DNA of 64,000 nucleotides from JAAYAO01 sp051133435 (lineage in GTDB: Bacteria > Actinomycetota > Actinomycetes > Propionibacteriales > Propionibacteriaceae): positions 310,001 to 374,000 of the forward strand of contig NZ_JBPGNY010000001.1 in NCBI RefSeq assembly GCF_051133435.1. The letters are read 5' to 3'. The notes below the pieces were generated by a model. The model worked only from the letters and a program-made list of their open reading frames with translations, had not been told where the DNA came from and did no database searches. This document shows, piece after piece, positions 1 through 8,380 of the stretch. Position numbers and translations under genes: made by a program. Numbering within the stretch: the first letter of the stretch is position 1; each line of letters starts with the position of its first letter.

Positions 1-473
1 AGGGTCGGGCCTCGGTGCTGGTCGTTGACCCGTACGGGATCGTCGCGAAATCGGGCCGCTGGTACCTCATCGCCGATCACCAGGGAGCCGGCCGGCTGTT
101 TGCTCTGGAACGGCTCTCGGCCTACGAGACACTCGAGGCTCCGGTTGCCCTCCGTCCGGGTCAGACCCTCCGCACCATGTGGGCGGCGCTGAAGGAACGC
201 ACCGAGACGCCCGGTCGCGTCAGCGTGACCGTCCGTCTCCGAGAAAACCGCCTCGATCTGGCACGGCGCATCCTCGGCGCCCGCATCCACGAAATCTCCG
301 ACAGGGAGAACGGCTGGTGCTCGGTCGTCATCCGCTACCCCAGCATCGAGTCAGTGCGTCAGCTCCTCCAGTTCGGTGACCACATCGAGATATTGACCCC
401 ACCCACAGCCCGCGAACGCGTCAGGCTGCTCGCCAGGGATCTCGCCGACAGGCACTCGCGTCCCGCCGGATAG
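1..473 (+). CDS. WYL-domain transcriptional regulator, C-terminal part (truncated by window edge)
   Basis: The reading frame is open to the first base, so the true start lies outside the window and only the last ~155 residues are seen. The motif GRWYLIA followed by a short strand-rich stretch and R-L-F-A-L-E-R-L is the hallmark of the WYL ligand-sensing domain. The rest resembles the C-terminal extension of these regulators. Such proteins normally carry an N-terminal winged helix-turn-helix, which must be upstream. Family members bind nucleic-acid or nucleotide ligands and act as repressors or activators; the target here cannot be told. It converges on the ThiE-like gene. The family call is secure, the function unknown. 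Confidence 0.75.
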   Translation, partial: GRASVLVVDPYGIVAKSGRWYLIADHQGAGRLFALERLSAYETLEAPVALRPGQTLRTMWAALKERTETPGRVSVTVRLRENRLDLARRILGARIHEISDRENGWCSVVIRYPSIESVRQLLQFGDHIEILTPPTARERVRLLARDLADRHSRPAG

Positions 474-529
474 CGGTGGGCGACAAGCCCGCAGTCGATC
501 GATGTCCCCGATCGATACAGCTGGTGACC

Positions 530-1231
530 TCAGTTGCGGTTACCGCCCCGGAAGAAGTACCCCTCCATCGCCGGGTCGGCGTCCCAGGCGGCGTCGATCC
601 GCTCCCGAATCGCCCGGGCGGCGTCCTCGAAGCCGGCCGCATCGCGGATCTCGGAGCCGACCACGATCCGGCGGGCACCGGCGGCCAGAACCTGATCGAC
701 GTCCTGCAGGCTGGTGCCACCGGTGGCGAACCAGGGCTTGGTCTCCGCCGCCCCGGGGGGCGCGAGGTCGGCCATCGTCCGCACCAGGTCGGGGGCGGTG
801 GCGGTCGGATGTTCCGGGCCGATGGTGATGAAGTCGACCAGGTCGTCGGCGATCGCGGCACGGGCCTGCTGGTCGGTGTGGGCCCCCCGGCCCACCAGAG
901 CCCACTTGTGCAGGATCTTCTTCGCCTCGGCCGGAGTGGTGTCGTTCTCGTCCAGATGCAGCAGGTCGGCGGTGAAGGCCTCGGCCAGCCCCGGATCGTC
1001 CTGCACCACGACCAGCCCTTGGGTCCGGTAGCTCAGGGTGCGCAGCAGGGCGAGCTGTTCGAGGGCTTCCACGCGGCTGAGGTTCTCGTCGCGAAAGCCG
1101 ATCATGTCGACCCCCGCACCGAAGGCGGCATCGGCGAAGGGGCCCAGATCATCGGAGGCAACCCGAGCATCGGTGATCAGGTAGAGCTTGGCGCCGTAGA
1201 GCCGCTGGCGCAATCCGAACAGAACGGTCAT
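530..1231 (-). CDS. ThiE-like thiamine-phosphate synthase family protein, active site degenerate
   Basis: About 233 residues with the TIM-barrel pattern of thiamine-phosphate synthase: LYLITD near the start, an HLDEND segment, a GRGAHT segment, GPEHPTATAP, then ATGGTS and a final VVGSEI. Genuine ThiE proteins have QLRxK and TxTK signatures whose lysines bind the pyrophosphate. Here they read GFRDEN and TATAP, so both lysines are gone. No other thi gene is nearby. I chose the ATG at 1231 because the protein then begins just before the first barrel strand; a GTG or other start up to 1318 would add about 30 residues unlike the family. It diverges from the kinase gene across a 152-bp gap that should hold both promoters. 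It may be an active but unusual ThiE or a repurposed paralogue. Confidence 0.6.
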   Translation of the reverse strand: MTVLFGLRQRLYGAKLYLITDARVASDDLGPFADAAFGAGVDMIGFRDENLSRVEALEQLALLRTLSYRTQGLVVVQDDPGLAEAFTADLLHLDENDTTPAEAKKILHKWALVGRGAHTDQQARAAIADDLVDFITIGPEHPTATAPDLVRTMADLAPPGAAETKPWFATGGTSLQDVDQVLAAGARRIVVGSEIRDAAGFEDAARAIRERIDAAWDADPAMEGYFFRGGNRN

Positions 1232-1383
1232 GGCCGCAACTTTACTGACCGGCACCGACAAGTACCGAAGACCCCAGTTCGACGCCACGCCGACCGCTAG
1301 CTCACCGGAATGCCCCAAGCCTCCCTACACTCGACAGCAGGCCAACACGGCCCACTTCCCCAGACCGTGTATGGAGCAGATTC

Positions 1384-3393
1384 GTGACGTTGACAAGCAT
1401 GCGCGACCCGTTGGTCGGCCATGCCTTGGAGGGTCGCTACGAGATCACCGATCGACTCGCCCGAGGTGGTATGGCCACCGTCTATCGGGCGCACGACAAC
1501 CGGTTGGGCCGGATCGTCGCGGTCAAGGTGATGCACGAAGGTCTCGGGGACGATCAGGACTTCGGCCGCAAGTTCGACCGGGAGGCCCGGGCCGCCGCCC
1601 GGCTGTCACACCCCAACGTGGTGTCGGTGTTCGATCAGGGACGCGACCACGGCCGTCCCTACATCGTGATGGAGTACGTGCCGGGCAGCACGCTGCGCTC
1701 GATGATCGTGCGCGACGCCCCCCTGGAGGCACCCCGTGCGCTGGACATCATCGAACCGGTGCTCGCCGCCCTGGCCGCCGCCCACGAGGCCGGCCTGGTG
1801 CACCGCGATGTGAAGCCCGAGAATGTGCTGATCTCCGATCGCGGACAACTGAAGGTCGCCGATTTCGGCCTGGCCAAGGCGATCAGCGGCCAAACCGCCA
1901 CCGCCACCCAGGGCCTGCTGATCGGCACCGTGTCGTACCTGCCGCCCGAACTGGTCACCATCGGCAAGGCCGACACCCGCTCCGACGTCTACAGCGCCGG
2001 AGTGGTGCTGTGGGAGATGCTCACCGGCCGCAAGCCGCACACCGGCGACACCCCGATCCAGGTCGCCTATGCCCATGTGCACAACGACATTCCGCCGGTC
2101 TCGGATTTCCTGCCCGGAAGCGAACGGGCTCTATTCCCCGACTATCTGGACGCCCTGGTCGCCGGCGCGGTGCGGCGTGACCCGGCCCGCCGTCCGGTCG
2201 ACGCGGCACACTTCCTGACCAACGTGCGCCTGGCCCGCAGCGCGCTGGCCGACGGGGTCACCAGCAGCCCGACCCTGGTGCGCAAGTTCACCAGCGACAC
2301 CCCGAGCCACAACCATCTCGCGCTGGTCGGCGACGACGATCACGCCGGGCCGGACGACGAGGCGACGATCACCACCGTGACCCGGCTCCCGGTGCACCAA
2401 CCGGCCCCGGTGATGCCTTCGGCACCGAGTGCGGGTTCCAGCCCCTCACCGCAGGAGTATTCCGAGTACACCCCGACCGATCTGCGTCCGGTGCCACCCC
2501 AGGTCTACCGGCGCCGCCGCGGCCTGCTGCTGTTGATCCTGTTGCTGGTGCTCGGCCTGGTCGGTGGCGTCGGGGGGTGGTGGCTGATGGCCGGACGCTG
2601 GACCGACACCCCGGCCCTGGCCGGGCTGACCCGCGAGGACGCGATCTCGGCGGCAACCGCGGCCGATCTGGAAGTGACCTTCGACGAGGCGCACTCCGAA
2701 ACCGTCGCGGCCGGTCGGGTGATCGACACCGATCCGGCAGCCGGTGCACGGGTGACCCGGGGCAGCTCGATGGAGGTCGCGCTGTCGTTGGGTCCGGAAC
2801 GTTTCGAGGTCCCGAAGCTCGTCGGGATGAGCGTCGGCGAGGCCACCGAGGCGCTGCGCCGGGTCAATCTGGTGGTCGGCGAGACCAAGGAGGTCTGGCA
2901 CGAGGAGGTGCCGGCCGGTGTGGTGGTCGGCGCCTCGATGGATGCCGGCAGCCAGGCCAAACGCGGCGACAAGGTCGATCTGACCGTCTCGAAGGGTCGT
3001 CAACCGATCACCGTGCCGAAGGTGGCCGGTAAATCCCAAGCCGATGCGCAGGCCGCGATCAAGAAGGCGGGGTTGACCGCCGAGGTGAAACAGGCGCACT
3101 CCGCCTCGGTGCCCAAGGGTGTGGTGATCAGCCAGGCTCCGGCCGACGGCACCCTGTACCGGGGTGATCGGGTGTCGATCACGGTGTCCAAGGGGCCGGT
3201 GATGGTGCAGGTGCCCAATGTGAAGTCGATGGGCGTCCAGGCCGCCACCAAGGTGCTGCAGGACAAGGGCTTCAAGGTGACCACCCGTCCGGTCGAGGAG
3301 AACTACCTGGGGCTGGGCTACGTCGCCTACACCGATCCCGGCATCGGGTCGTCGGCCCCGAAGGGGTCCACGATCACCCTCTACCTGGTCTGA
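1384..3393 (+). CDS. pknL: Membrane Ser/Thr protein kinase with four PASTA repeats (PknL/Stk1-like)
   Basis: A 669-residue transmembrane kinase. The catalytic domain spans about residues 18-285, with a glycine-rich loop (LARGGMATVY), invariant Lys48, the HRD triad at 140-142, DFG at 160-162 and PPEL in place of APE. A juxtamembrane linker of ~90 residues, rich in Pro and acidic residues, precedes one membrane helix at ~379-402. Four PASTA domains follow (about 405-470, 473-538, 540-605, 607-669), which in this family sense peptidoglycan fragments or lipid II. The start is GTG with GGAG upstream. The kinase lies near class II DAHP synthase, as PknL does in mycobacteria, which suggests PknL orthology rather than PknB; the latter usually sits with the cell-division/PBP operon. 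The family is certain, the PknL assignment probable. Confidence 0.88.
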   Translation: MTLTSMRDPLVGHALEGRYEITDRLARGGMATVYRAHDNRLGRIVAVKVMHEGLGDDQDFGRKFDREARAAARLSHPNVVSVFDQGRDHGRPYIVMEYVPGSTLRSMIVRDAPLEAPRALDIIEPVLAALAAAHEAGLVHRDVKPENVLISDRGQLKVADFGLAKAISGQTATATQGLLIGTVSYLPPELVTIGKADTRSDVYSAGVVLWEMLTGRKPHTGDTPIQVAYAHVHNDIPPVSDFLPGSERALFPDYLDALVAGAVRRDPARRPVDAAHFLTNVRLARSALADGVTSSPTLVRKFTSDTPSHNHLALVGDDDHAGPDDEATITTVTRLPVHQPAPVMPSAPSAGSSPSPQEYSEYTPTDLRPVPPQVYRRRRGLLLLILLLVLGLVGGVGGWWLMAGRWTDTPALAGLTREDAISAATAADLEVTFDEAHSETVAAGRVIDTDPAAGARVTRGSSMEVALSLGPERFEVPKLVGMSVGEATEALRRVNLVVGETKEVWHEEVPAGVVVGASMDAGSQAKRGDKVDLTVSKGRQPITVPKVAGKSQADAQAAIKKAGLTAEVKQAHSASVPKGVVISQAPADGTLYRGDRVSITVSKGPVMVQVPNVKSMGVQAATKVLQDKGFKVTTRPVEENYLGLGYVAYTDPGIGSSAPKGSTITLYLV

Positions 3394-3449
3394 CCCGGGC
3401 TGTTCGCCCCACCGGGCACTACCGTGATCGCCATATCTGGGAGGTACCG

Positions 3450-4721
3450 GTGTTGGAGTTTCTGCTGATCGGCCTTGCGCTGCTGGTGCTGGCGTTGCTG
3501 GTCGTACCGGTGACCGTACTGGCGGTTCGGGCCGGCATCCGCCGCCGCTATGTCGCGTCCCTGACCTCGCGTGGCTGGACGTTTCTGGACGACCCGGCCA
3601 TGTGGGAGGTCGCGATGCTGCACTGCCCGCCCTTCGGCCGACAATTCGACCGGCAAGTCGACGACCTCACCCGCGGCCGCACCTCGGACGGCTACTGGTT
3701 CCAGGCGTTCGACTACCGCACCACCGAGTTCGACAACCGGGTGCTGACGATTCGGCTGCCCCGGGCCCTGCCCGAGTTGTACGTGTTGGCCGGCGGCCGG
3801 CCCCGTCCGGGGGTGGAGGCACCGAGGATCGAGGGCTTCGCTCCCCTGCTGGTCAACTGCGAGGACGAGCGCTACGCCCGGGCGGTGCTCACCGAGCCGG
3901 TGATGTCGGCGATCTTCGCCTACGGGCAGCACCATCCGCTCGACCTGAGCATCGACGGCAACCACCTGGTCGCGGTCAGTGTCTCGGAGGATCCCGATCT
4001 GCTGGCCCGAGCCGTCGATGCCCTCGCAGCGGTGGCCCGCGCGATCGACGAGCGGGTCTTCACCGAGTGGGCGCGCCCCGAACCCGAACGTGGCCACACC
4101 TTCCACCGACGTCCCGACTGGGATTACCTGGGCCAACACGACGCCCTGCTGAACACCGTGGAGGTCACCCGGGCCGGGCAGCGGCACCGCACCGAGGAAG
4201 TGGTCACCAGCCGCAACGACGGGTTGCCGTTCGTCGCCTTCCGGCACCACTGGGTAACGACCCACACCACCACGTACACCGACAGCCAGGGCAATACCCA
4301 AACCCAGACCCACACCCAACACCATGTCGAGCATGTGATGGAGTTCGCGCTGCCGTTCCGCAGCCCGCGGTTGGCGGTGTCCTACGACCGCACCAAGTTC
4401 ATCAACGGCTGGATCACCGGCCTGCGCGAGATCGACTTCGAGCACGCCGACTTCAACCGGATCTTCGACATCCGGTGTGTGTCGCACAAGTTCGCCTACG
4501 ACGTGGTGCATCCGCGCCAGATGGAATACCTGGCCCGCACCCAGCCCCCACCCTTCGTCTGGGGTGACGGACGGGCCCTGTTCCGGCTCGAGGCCTACAA
4601 CCAGGAAACCATCGAGTGGATCTGTGATTTCTTCGCCGGGTTCATCTCGCGGGTGCCCAGTTTCGTCTGGAAGGACCTCCACGCCGCACCCCCGGTGCCC
4701 CTGACCGCACAAGGTCGATAA
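3450..4721 (+). CDS. Membrane-anchored protein of unknown function with two related domains (DUF3137-like)
   Basis: 423 residues beginning with one membrane helix (~4-28), followed by a soluble region. The start is GTG behind GGGAGG. Two halves look alike: each has a segment ending in a phrase such as FDRQVDDL or FNRIFDIRC, followed ~60-100 residues later by LTEPVMSAI or VHPRQMEYL. Between them sits a Thr/His/Gln-rich loop at ~268-285 (HTTTYTDSQGNTQTQTH). This arrangement resembles DUF3137-type proteins but I cannot confirm it. It follows the PASTA kinase by 57 bp in the same direction and could be co-transcribed. No catalytic motif is seen. I assign no function. Confidence 0.6.
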   Translation: MLEFLLIGLALLVLALLVVPVTVLAVRAGIRRRYVASLTSRGWTFLDDPAMWEVAMLHCPPFGRQFDRQVDDLTRGRTSDGYWFQAFDYRTTEFDNRVLTIRLPRALPELYVLAGGRPRPGVEAPRIEGFAPLLVNCEDERYARAVLTEPVMSAIFAYGQHHPLDLSIDGNHLVAVSVSEDPDLLARAVDALAAVARAIDERVFTEWARPEPERGHTFHRRPDWDYLGQHDALLNTVEVTRAGQRHRTEEVVTSRNDGLPFVAFRHHWVTTHTTTYTDSQGNTQTQTHTQHHVEHVMEFALPFRSPRLAVSYDRTKFINGWITGLREIDFEHADFNRIFDIRCVSHKFAYDVVHPRQMEYLARTQPPPFVWGDGRALFRLEAYNQETIEWICDFFAGFISRVPSFVWKDLHAAPPVPLTAQGR

Positions 4722-4814
4722 AGAGACCGAAAGGGTGTTGTCCCCGGCATCCGGCCCCCATAGGTTGGAGATGAGCACACTTCGGTGCTCAAGAGACGCA
4801 GTGGAGGGATGAGT

Positions 4815-5000
4815 ATGGGTATCGGAGACAAGATTTCGAACAAGGCCGAGGAGATTGGCGGCAAGCTCAAGGAAGGCGTCGGTGACGCCACCGACAACGA
4901 GCGTCTCGAGACCGAGGGCAAGGGTGACCAGGCCTCCGGCCGCACCAAGCAGGCGGGCGAGAACATCAAGGACGCCGCCAAGAACATCACCGGCAACTGA
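4815..5000 (+). CDS. CsbD-family small stress protein
   Basis: A 61-residue hydrophilic protein with the CsbD pattern: MGIGDKISNKAEEIGGKLKE followed by two short Gly/Thr/Lys-rich amphipathic stretches. CsbD-like proteins are abundant general-stress proteins of unknown biochemistry. Three in-frame starts are possible (4785, 4809, 4815). The ATG at 4815 is chosen because GGAGGG ends six bases before it, whereas it nearly touches the ATG at 4809. A hairpin terminator follows directly. Confidence 0.85.
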   Translation: MGIGDKISNKAEEIGGKLKEGVGDATDNERLETEGKGDQASGRTKQAGENIKDAAKNITGN

Positions 5001-5022
5001 CCGGAAAACCACCACCAACGAA

Positions 5023-5061
5023 CACGAAGCCCGGCCGGGGATCACCCCCGCCGGGCTTCGT
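5023..5061. terminator. Probable bidirectional terminator between csbD-like gene and aroG
   Basis: An inverted repeat, GAAGCCCGGC(C)GGGG / CCCCGCCGGGCTTC, with one bulged base and a five-base loop, sits between two convergent genes. There is no long T-run on either side, so termination in both directions is inferred from stem strength and placement. Confidence 0.55.
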
Positions 5062-5070
5062 CGTGTCGGC

Positions 5071-6468
5071 TCAGAAGTTGATCGGCACGAAATCCTGCAC
5101 CGGGTTGGTGCGGTTGATCCGGCCGTCGGTGAGGCGCTCGGCCACGGTGAAGGCCAGCTCCAGCGACTGATTGCGGTTCAGGCGCGGGTCGCACAGGGTT
5201 TCGTAGCGGTTGACCAGGTGCTCCTCACGCAGATCGTCGACCCCGCCGACACATTCGGTGACGTCGTCGCCGGTCAGCTCCACGTGCACCCCGCCGGGCC
5301 AGGTGCCCAGGTCGTCGTGCACATCGAAGAAGCCGTTGACCTCATCGACCACATCGGCGAAGGCCCGGGTCTTGTAGCCGTTGGAGGTCGAGAAGGTGTT
5401 GCCGTGCATCGGGTCGCACATCCACACCGGATTGCGTCCGGCCTTGGTGACGCCGTCGATGATCGGCGGCAGGTTCTCACGGATCTTGCCCGCCCCCATC
5501 CGGGTGATGAAGGTCAACCGGCCCGGCTCGTGATCCGGGTCGAGCAGGTCGGCCAGCGCCAGGGCGTCCTCCACCGTCGTGCTCGGGCCCAGCTTGACCC
5601 CGATCGGGTTGCGCAGATGCCGCATGAACTCGACGTGGGCACCGTCCAACTGGCGGGTGCGCTCCCCGATCCACAGGAAGTGGCCGGAAACGTCGTAGGG
5701 CGTGCCGGTACGCGAATCGATCCGGGTCAGGGCGTGCTCGTAGTCGAGCAGCAGGGCCTCGTGGCTGGCGTAGAACTCGACGGTGCGGAAGACGTCGTCG
5801 TCGATCCCGCAGGCCACCATGAACGCCAACGCCCGTTCGATCTCCTGCACCAGCGCGGCGTAGCGCTCATTCACCCCGGCCGCGCTGCGCACGAAATCGG
5901 AGTTCCAGGAATGGGCGCTGCGCAGGTGGGCGAATCCACCGGTCAACAGGGCCCGGGAAAGGTTCATCGTCGCCGAGGAGGCGTTGTAGGTCTGCAGCAA
6001 CCGGTCGGGGTCGTGACCGCGGGCCGCTTCGGTGAACTCGAACCCGTTCACCGAGTCACCCCGGTAGCTGGGCAGGGTGATTCCGTCGCGGGTTTCGGTG
6101 TCGCTGCTGCGCGGCTTGGCGTACTGGCCGGCCATCCGGCCCACCTTCACCACCGGCACCTGGGCGGCATAGGTGAGTACCACCGCCATCGACAGCAGGG
6201 TGCGCAGCTTGTTCTGAATATTGGCCGCGGTCACCCCGGCGAAGGTCTCGGCACAATCGCCGCCCTGCAGTACGAAGGCCTCACCGCGGGCGACGCTGGC
6301 CAGCTTGTCGCGCAGGTCGTCGCATTCGCCGGCGAACACCAGCGGCGGACGGGTGCGCAACTCGCTGACCACGGCTTCGACCGCCGCGGCGTCGGCATAG
6401 CTCGGCTGCTGCACCGGCTTCAGAGCGTGCAGGTCGGCCAAACTGGGAAGCTTCACGGAGTCAGACAC
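5071..6468 (-). CDS. aroG: 3-deoxy-7-phosphoheptulonate synthase, class II (DAHP synthase)
   Basis: About 465 residues, the length of plant-type (class II) DAHP synthases such as M. tuberculosis AroG. It condenses phosphoenolpyruvate with erythrose 4-phosphate in the first step of the shikimate pathway in the cytosol. Visible family motifs include QGGDCAETF, VGRMAGQYAKPRS, SYRGDSVN, TGxxAHLRSAHSWN, SHEALLLDYE, WIGERTRQLDGAHVEF and CDPMHGNT. The start is probably GTG at 6468, whose product begins SDSVKLPSL, since upstream residues to 6516 look non-homologous. No clear Shine-Dalgarno is seen before it. It is the last gene of a leftward run plsC-macS-macR-aroG, with an 81-bp gap after macR. Confidence 0.93.
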   Translation of the reverse strand: MSDSVKLPSLADLHALKPVQQPSYADAAAVEAVVSELRTRPPLVFAGECDDLRDKLASVARGEAFVLQGGDCAETFAGVTAANIQNKLRTLLSMAVVLTYAAQVPVVKVGRMAGQYAKPRSSDTETRDGITLPSYRGDSVNGFEFTEAARGHDPDRLLQTYNASSATMNLSRALLTGGFAHLRSAHSWNSDFVRSAAGVNERYAALVQEIERALAFMVACGIDDDVFRTVEFYASHEALLLDYEHALTRIDSRTGTPYDVSGHFLWIGERTRQLDGAHVEFMRHLRNPIGVKLGPSTTVEDALALADLLDPDHEPGRLTFITRMGAGKIRENLPPIIDGVTKAGRNPVWMCDPMHGNTFSTSNGYKTRAFADVVDEVNGFFDVHDDLGTWPGGVHVELTGDDVTECVGGVDDLREEHLVNRYETLCDPRLNRNQSLELAFTVAERLTDGRINRTNPVQDFVPINF

Positions 6469-6549
6469 GGATAGAGGGTAGCCCGCCGGGCCGAATCTCG
6501 CTCGTCGGTTTCGCACACCGAGCCGTCCCGGCGGTGTCAGTCCTCCGAG

Positions 6550-7254
6550 TCAGTCCTCCGAATGGATGCCCTGTTCGATGGCGTACAACACCAATTCGAC
6601 CCGGTTGTGCAGTTGCAGTTTGCGCAACACGTTCTGGACGTGGTTCTGCACGGTGCGGTGCGCCACGTGCAGTTCCTCGGCGATCTCGCGGTAGGCCTTG
6701 CCCTTGGCGACCTGCCGCAGCACCTCCACCTCACGGGTGGTCAACACCGGGCCGGTGCTGTTGTGTTCCTCGGCGCGGGTCACCATCCGGCGGAACTCGC
6801 CGAGCACCAGACCGGCCAACCCCGGGGTGAACACCGCGTCCCCCTGGGCGGTGCGACGCACCCCGTCGACCAGTTCCTCGGGGGTGGCCGATTTCACCAG
6901 GTAGCCGCGGGCCCCGGCCTTGACCGCACGCAACACGTCCCCACGTTCGCCGCTGGCCGAGATCACCAGCACCTGCATCTGCGGGAATTCCTTCAACAGG
7001 ATTTCGGTGCAGGTGGCCCCGTCGGGGTCGGGAATGTTCAGGTCCATCACCAGCACATCGGGCCGGATCGCGCGAGCCCGGTTGAGGGCTTCGGACCCCG
7101 AACGGGCGGTCGCGACGATGTCGAAGCCGTCGTCCTCCAGGTCACCGCTGAGGGCTTCGATCCACATCGGATGGTCGTCGACCAGCATCACCCGGCGGGG
7201 AAACGCGTCCGCGTCCCCGTTGTTGTTCCAGCCGGGCATCGACATGTCATTCAT
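6550..7254 (-). CDS. macR: NarL/FixJ response regulator (MacR-like)
   Basis: About 234 residues: a receiver domain (MLVDDHPMW acidic pair, phospho-acceptor Asp in VLVMDLNIPDPDG, conserved Lys in YLVKSATPEEL) followed by a LuxR-type helix-turn-helix (LTTREVEVLRQVAKGKAYRE, then HVAHRTVQNHVQNVLRKL). Its start overlaps the end of the sensor kinase gene by eight bases, so the two form a translationally coupled two-component pair. Location next to a class II DAHP synthase and a PASTA kinase matches the MacRS system of Streptomyces, which controls membrane-associated and lipoglycan functions. The MacR name rests on that context and on the partner's architecture. The ATG at 7245 is an alternative start. 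Confidence 0.82.
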   Translation of the reverse strand: MNDMSMPGWNNNGDADAFPRRVMLVDDHPMWIEALSGDLEDDGFDIVATARSGSEALNRARAIRPDVLVMDLNIPDPDGATCTEILLKEFPQMQVLVISASGERGDVLRAVKAGARGYLVKSATPEELVDGVRRTAQGDAVFTPGLAGLVLGEFRRMVTRAEEHNSTGPVLTTREVEVLRQVAKGKAYREIAEELHVAHRTVQNHVQNVLRKLQLHNRVELVLYAIEQGIHSED

Positions 7255-8371
7255 GTTGCATCGGAATCCTGAACTCCCATTCCACTCCCCGACCGGGGGC
7301 GGTGCGCAGTTTGGCATATCCACCCAGTTCGGCGATCCGGCCGTGAATCGAGTGTTTCATGCCCATCCGGCCACGCTCGACGGCGCTGTCGAAATCCTGC
7401 TGTTGCGCGCCCCGTCCGTTGTCGCGGATACCGATCACCAGTTCGTCGCCCTCGCGTTCCAGCAGCACCCAGGCCTGGGCGTCGGTGCCGGCGTGCTTGT
7501 TGACATTGTTCAGGGCCTCCTGCACCGCGGCTTCGATTTCCTGGGCCCGGGTCGCCTCCACCAGCACTGTTTCGGCCGGGGTGGAGATCGTCACCCCCGG
7601 CCCGGCATGCCGGTCGAGCAAGGACGAGAGGTTGCGCCGGGTGACGTCGATCAGGGCCTCGTCGGGTTCGGCGGCCTGTTCCTGCAACAGGGCGCGCAGG
7701 GCCGATTCCTGTTCGTGGGCGGCCTTGGCCAGCCACTGGCCCCGGGGCCCGAGATTGCGACCCTCGCGTTCCACCAGGGCCAACACCTGCAACACGCCGT
7801 CGTGCACGATCCGGGCCAGACGTTGGCGTTCGGCCATCGCGGCCCGCTGAGCGGTCATGACGCGCAGTTCGGCGGCATGGCAGCGCAACTGTTCGACCAG
7901 GTAGCCCAGGCAGGCGCAGCCGATCACCGTCATCATCGAGGCGACGATGTCGTCGGTGCTGGGGCCGGCCACCACGGATGCCACCACGGCCAGTGAGCCG
8001 GCCGCGATGGTTCCGGGTACCCAGCCGCGCCACAGCGCGATCGCCATCGGGGCCCCGGCAATCCACAGGTCCGGAACCGTCGAGTGCGGGCCGACCACCC
8101 AGGGCGAACACAGCACCAGAGCCAGCGTGACCCCGAAGTCGGCGGCCAGGAGCCAGGTCGGACGGGTTCGGGCATAGGCGATCGCGGTGGCCAGGGTCCA
8201 GGCCACCATGAAGGCGAAGCAGGCGATCAGCAACAGCCGGTGGCCGTCGACCAGCCACAGGTTGCGCGCGGCGAGCATCAGCATCCCGCTGCGCAAGGCG
8301 GTGTGCGCCTTGAAAACAGGGGTTTCCTCGAACTCCCGGGGGGCGGGGGTGGCCGGGGCCGGTGCCGACAT
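7247..8371 (-). CDS. macS: Membrane sensor histidine kinase (MacS-like)
   Basis: 374 residues. The N-terminal half carries five or six hydrophobic segments (from ~RSGMLMLAARN to the stretch ending CACLGYLVEQL). The dimerisation helix carries the phospho-acceptor His in RLARIVHDGVLQ. The C-terminal ATPase has an N box (EALNNVNKHAG), a G1 box (IRDNGRGA) and a second Gly-rich turn (GRMGMKHSIHGRI). This is the HisKA_3 class typical of NarL-type partners. The ATG at 8371 is chosen; a TTG at 8380 abuts the plsC stop codon. GAAGGAG within the plsC end serves as ribosome site, 12 bases before the ATG. Signal sensed unknown; MacS kinases are associated with envelope homeostasis. Confidence 0.82.
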   Translation of the reverse strand: MSAPAPATPAPREFEETPVFKAHTALRSGMLMLAARNLWLVDGHRLLLIACFAFMVAWTLATAIAYARTRPTWLLAADFGVTLALVLCSPWVVGPHSTVPDLWIAGAPMAIALWRGWVPGTIAAGSLAVVASVVAGPSTDDIVASMMTVIGCACLGYLVEQLRCHAAELRVMTAQRAAMAERQRLARIVHDGVLQVLALVEREGRNLGPRGQWLAKAAHEQESALRALLQEQAAEPDEALIDVTRRNLSSLLDRHAGPGVTISTPAETVLVEATRAQEIEAAVQEALNNVNKHAGTDAQAWVLLEREGDELVIGIRDNGRGAQQQDFDSAVERGRMGMKHSIHGRIAELGGYAKLRTAPGRGVEWEFRIPMQHE

Positions 8372-8380
8372 ACCGGTCAA

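Noticed and set aside
476..1300. Long + strand reading frame across the ThiE-like gene
   Set aside because: It is the antisense of the ThiE-like gene; its Gly/His/Arg-rich composition is typical of high-GC shadow frames.
3381..5045. Minus-strand frame of 554 residues opposite the DUF3137-like gene
   Set aside because: The + strand frame has a membrane helix, ribosome site and balanced composition; the minus frame is a shadow.
5071..6474. Long + strand reading frame opposite aroG
   Set aside because: The minus strand encodes a full class II DAHP synthase; the other frame has no recognisable motif.
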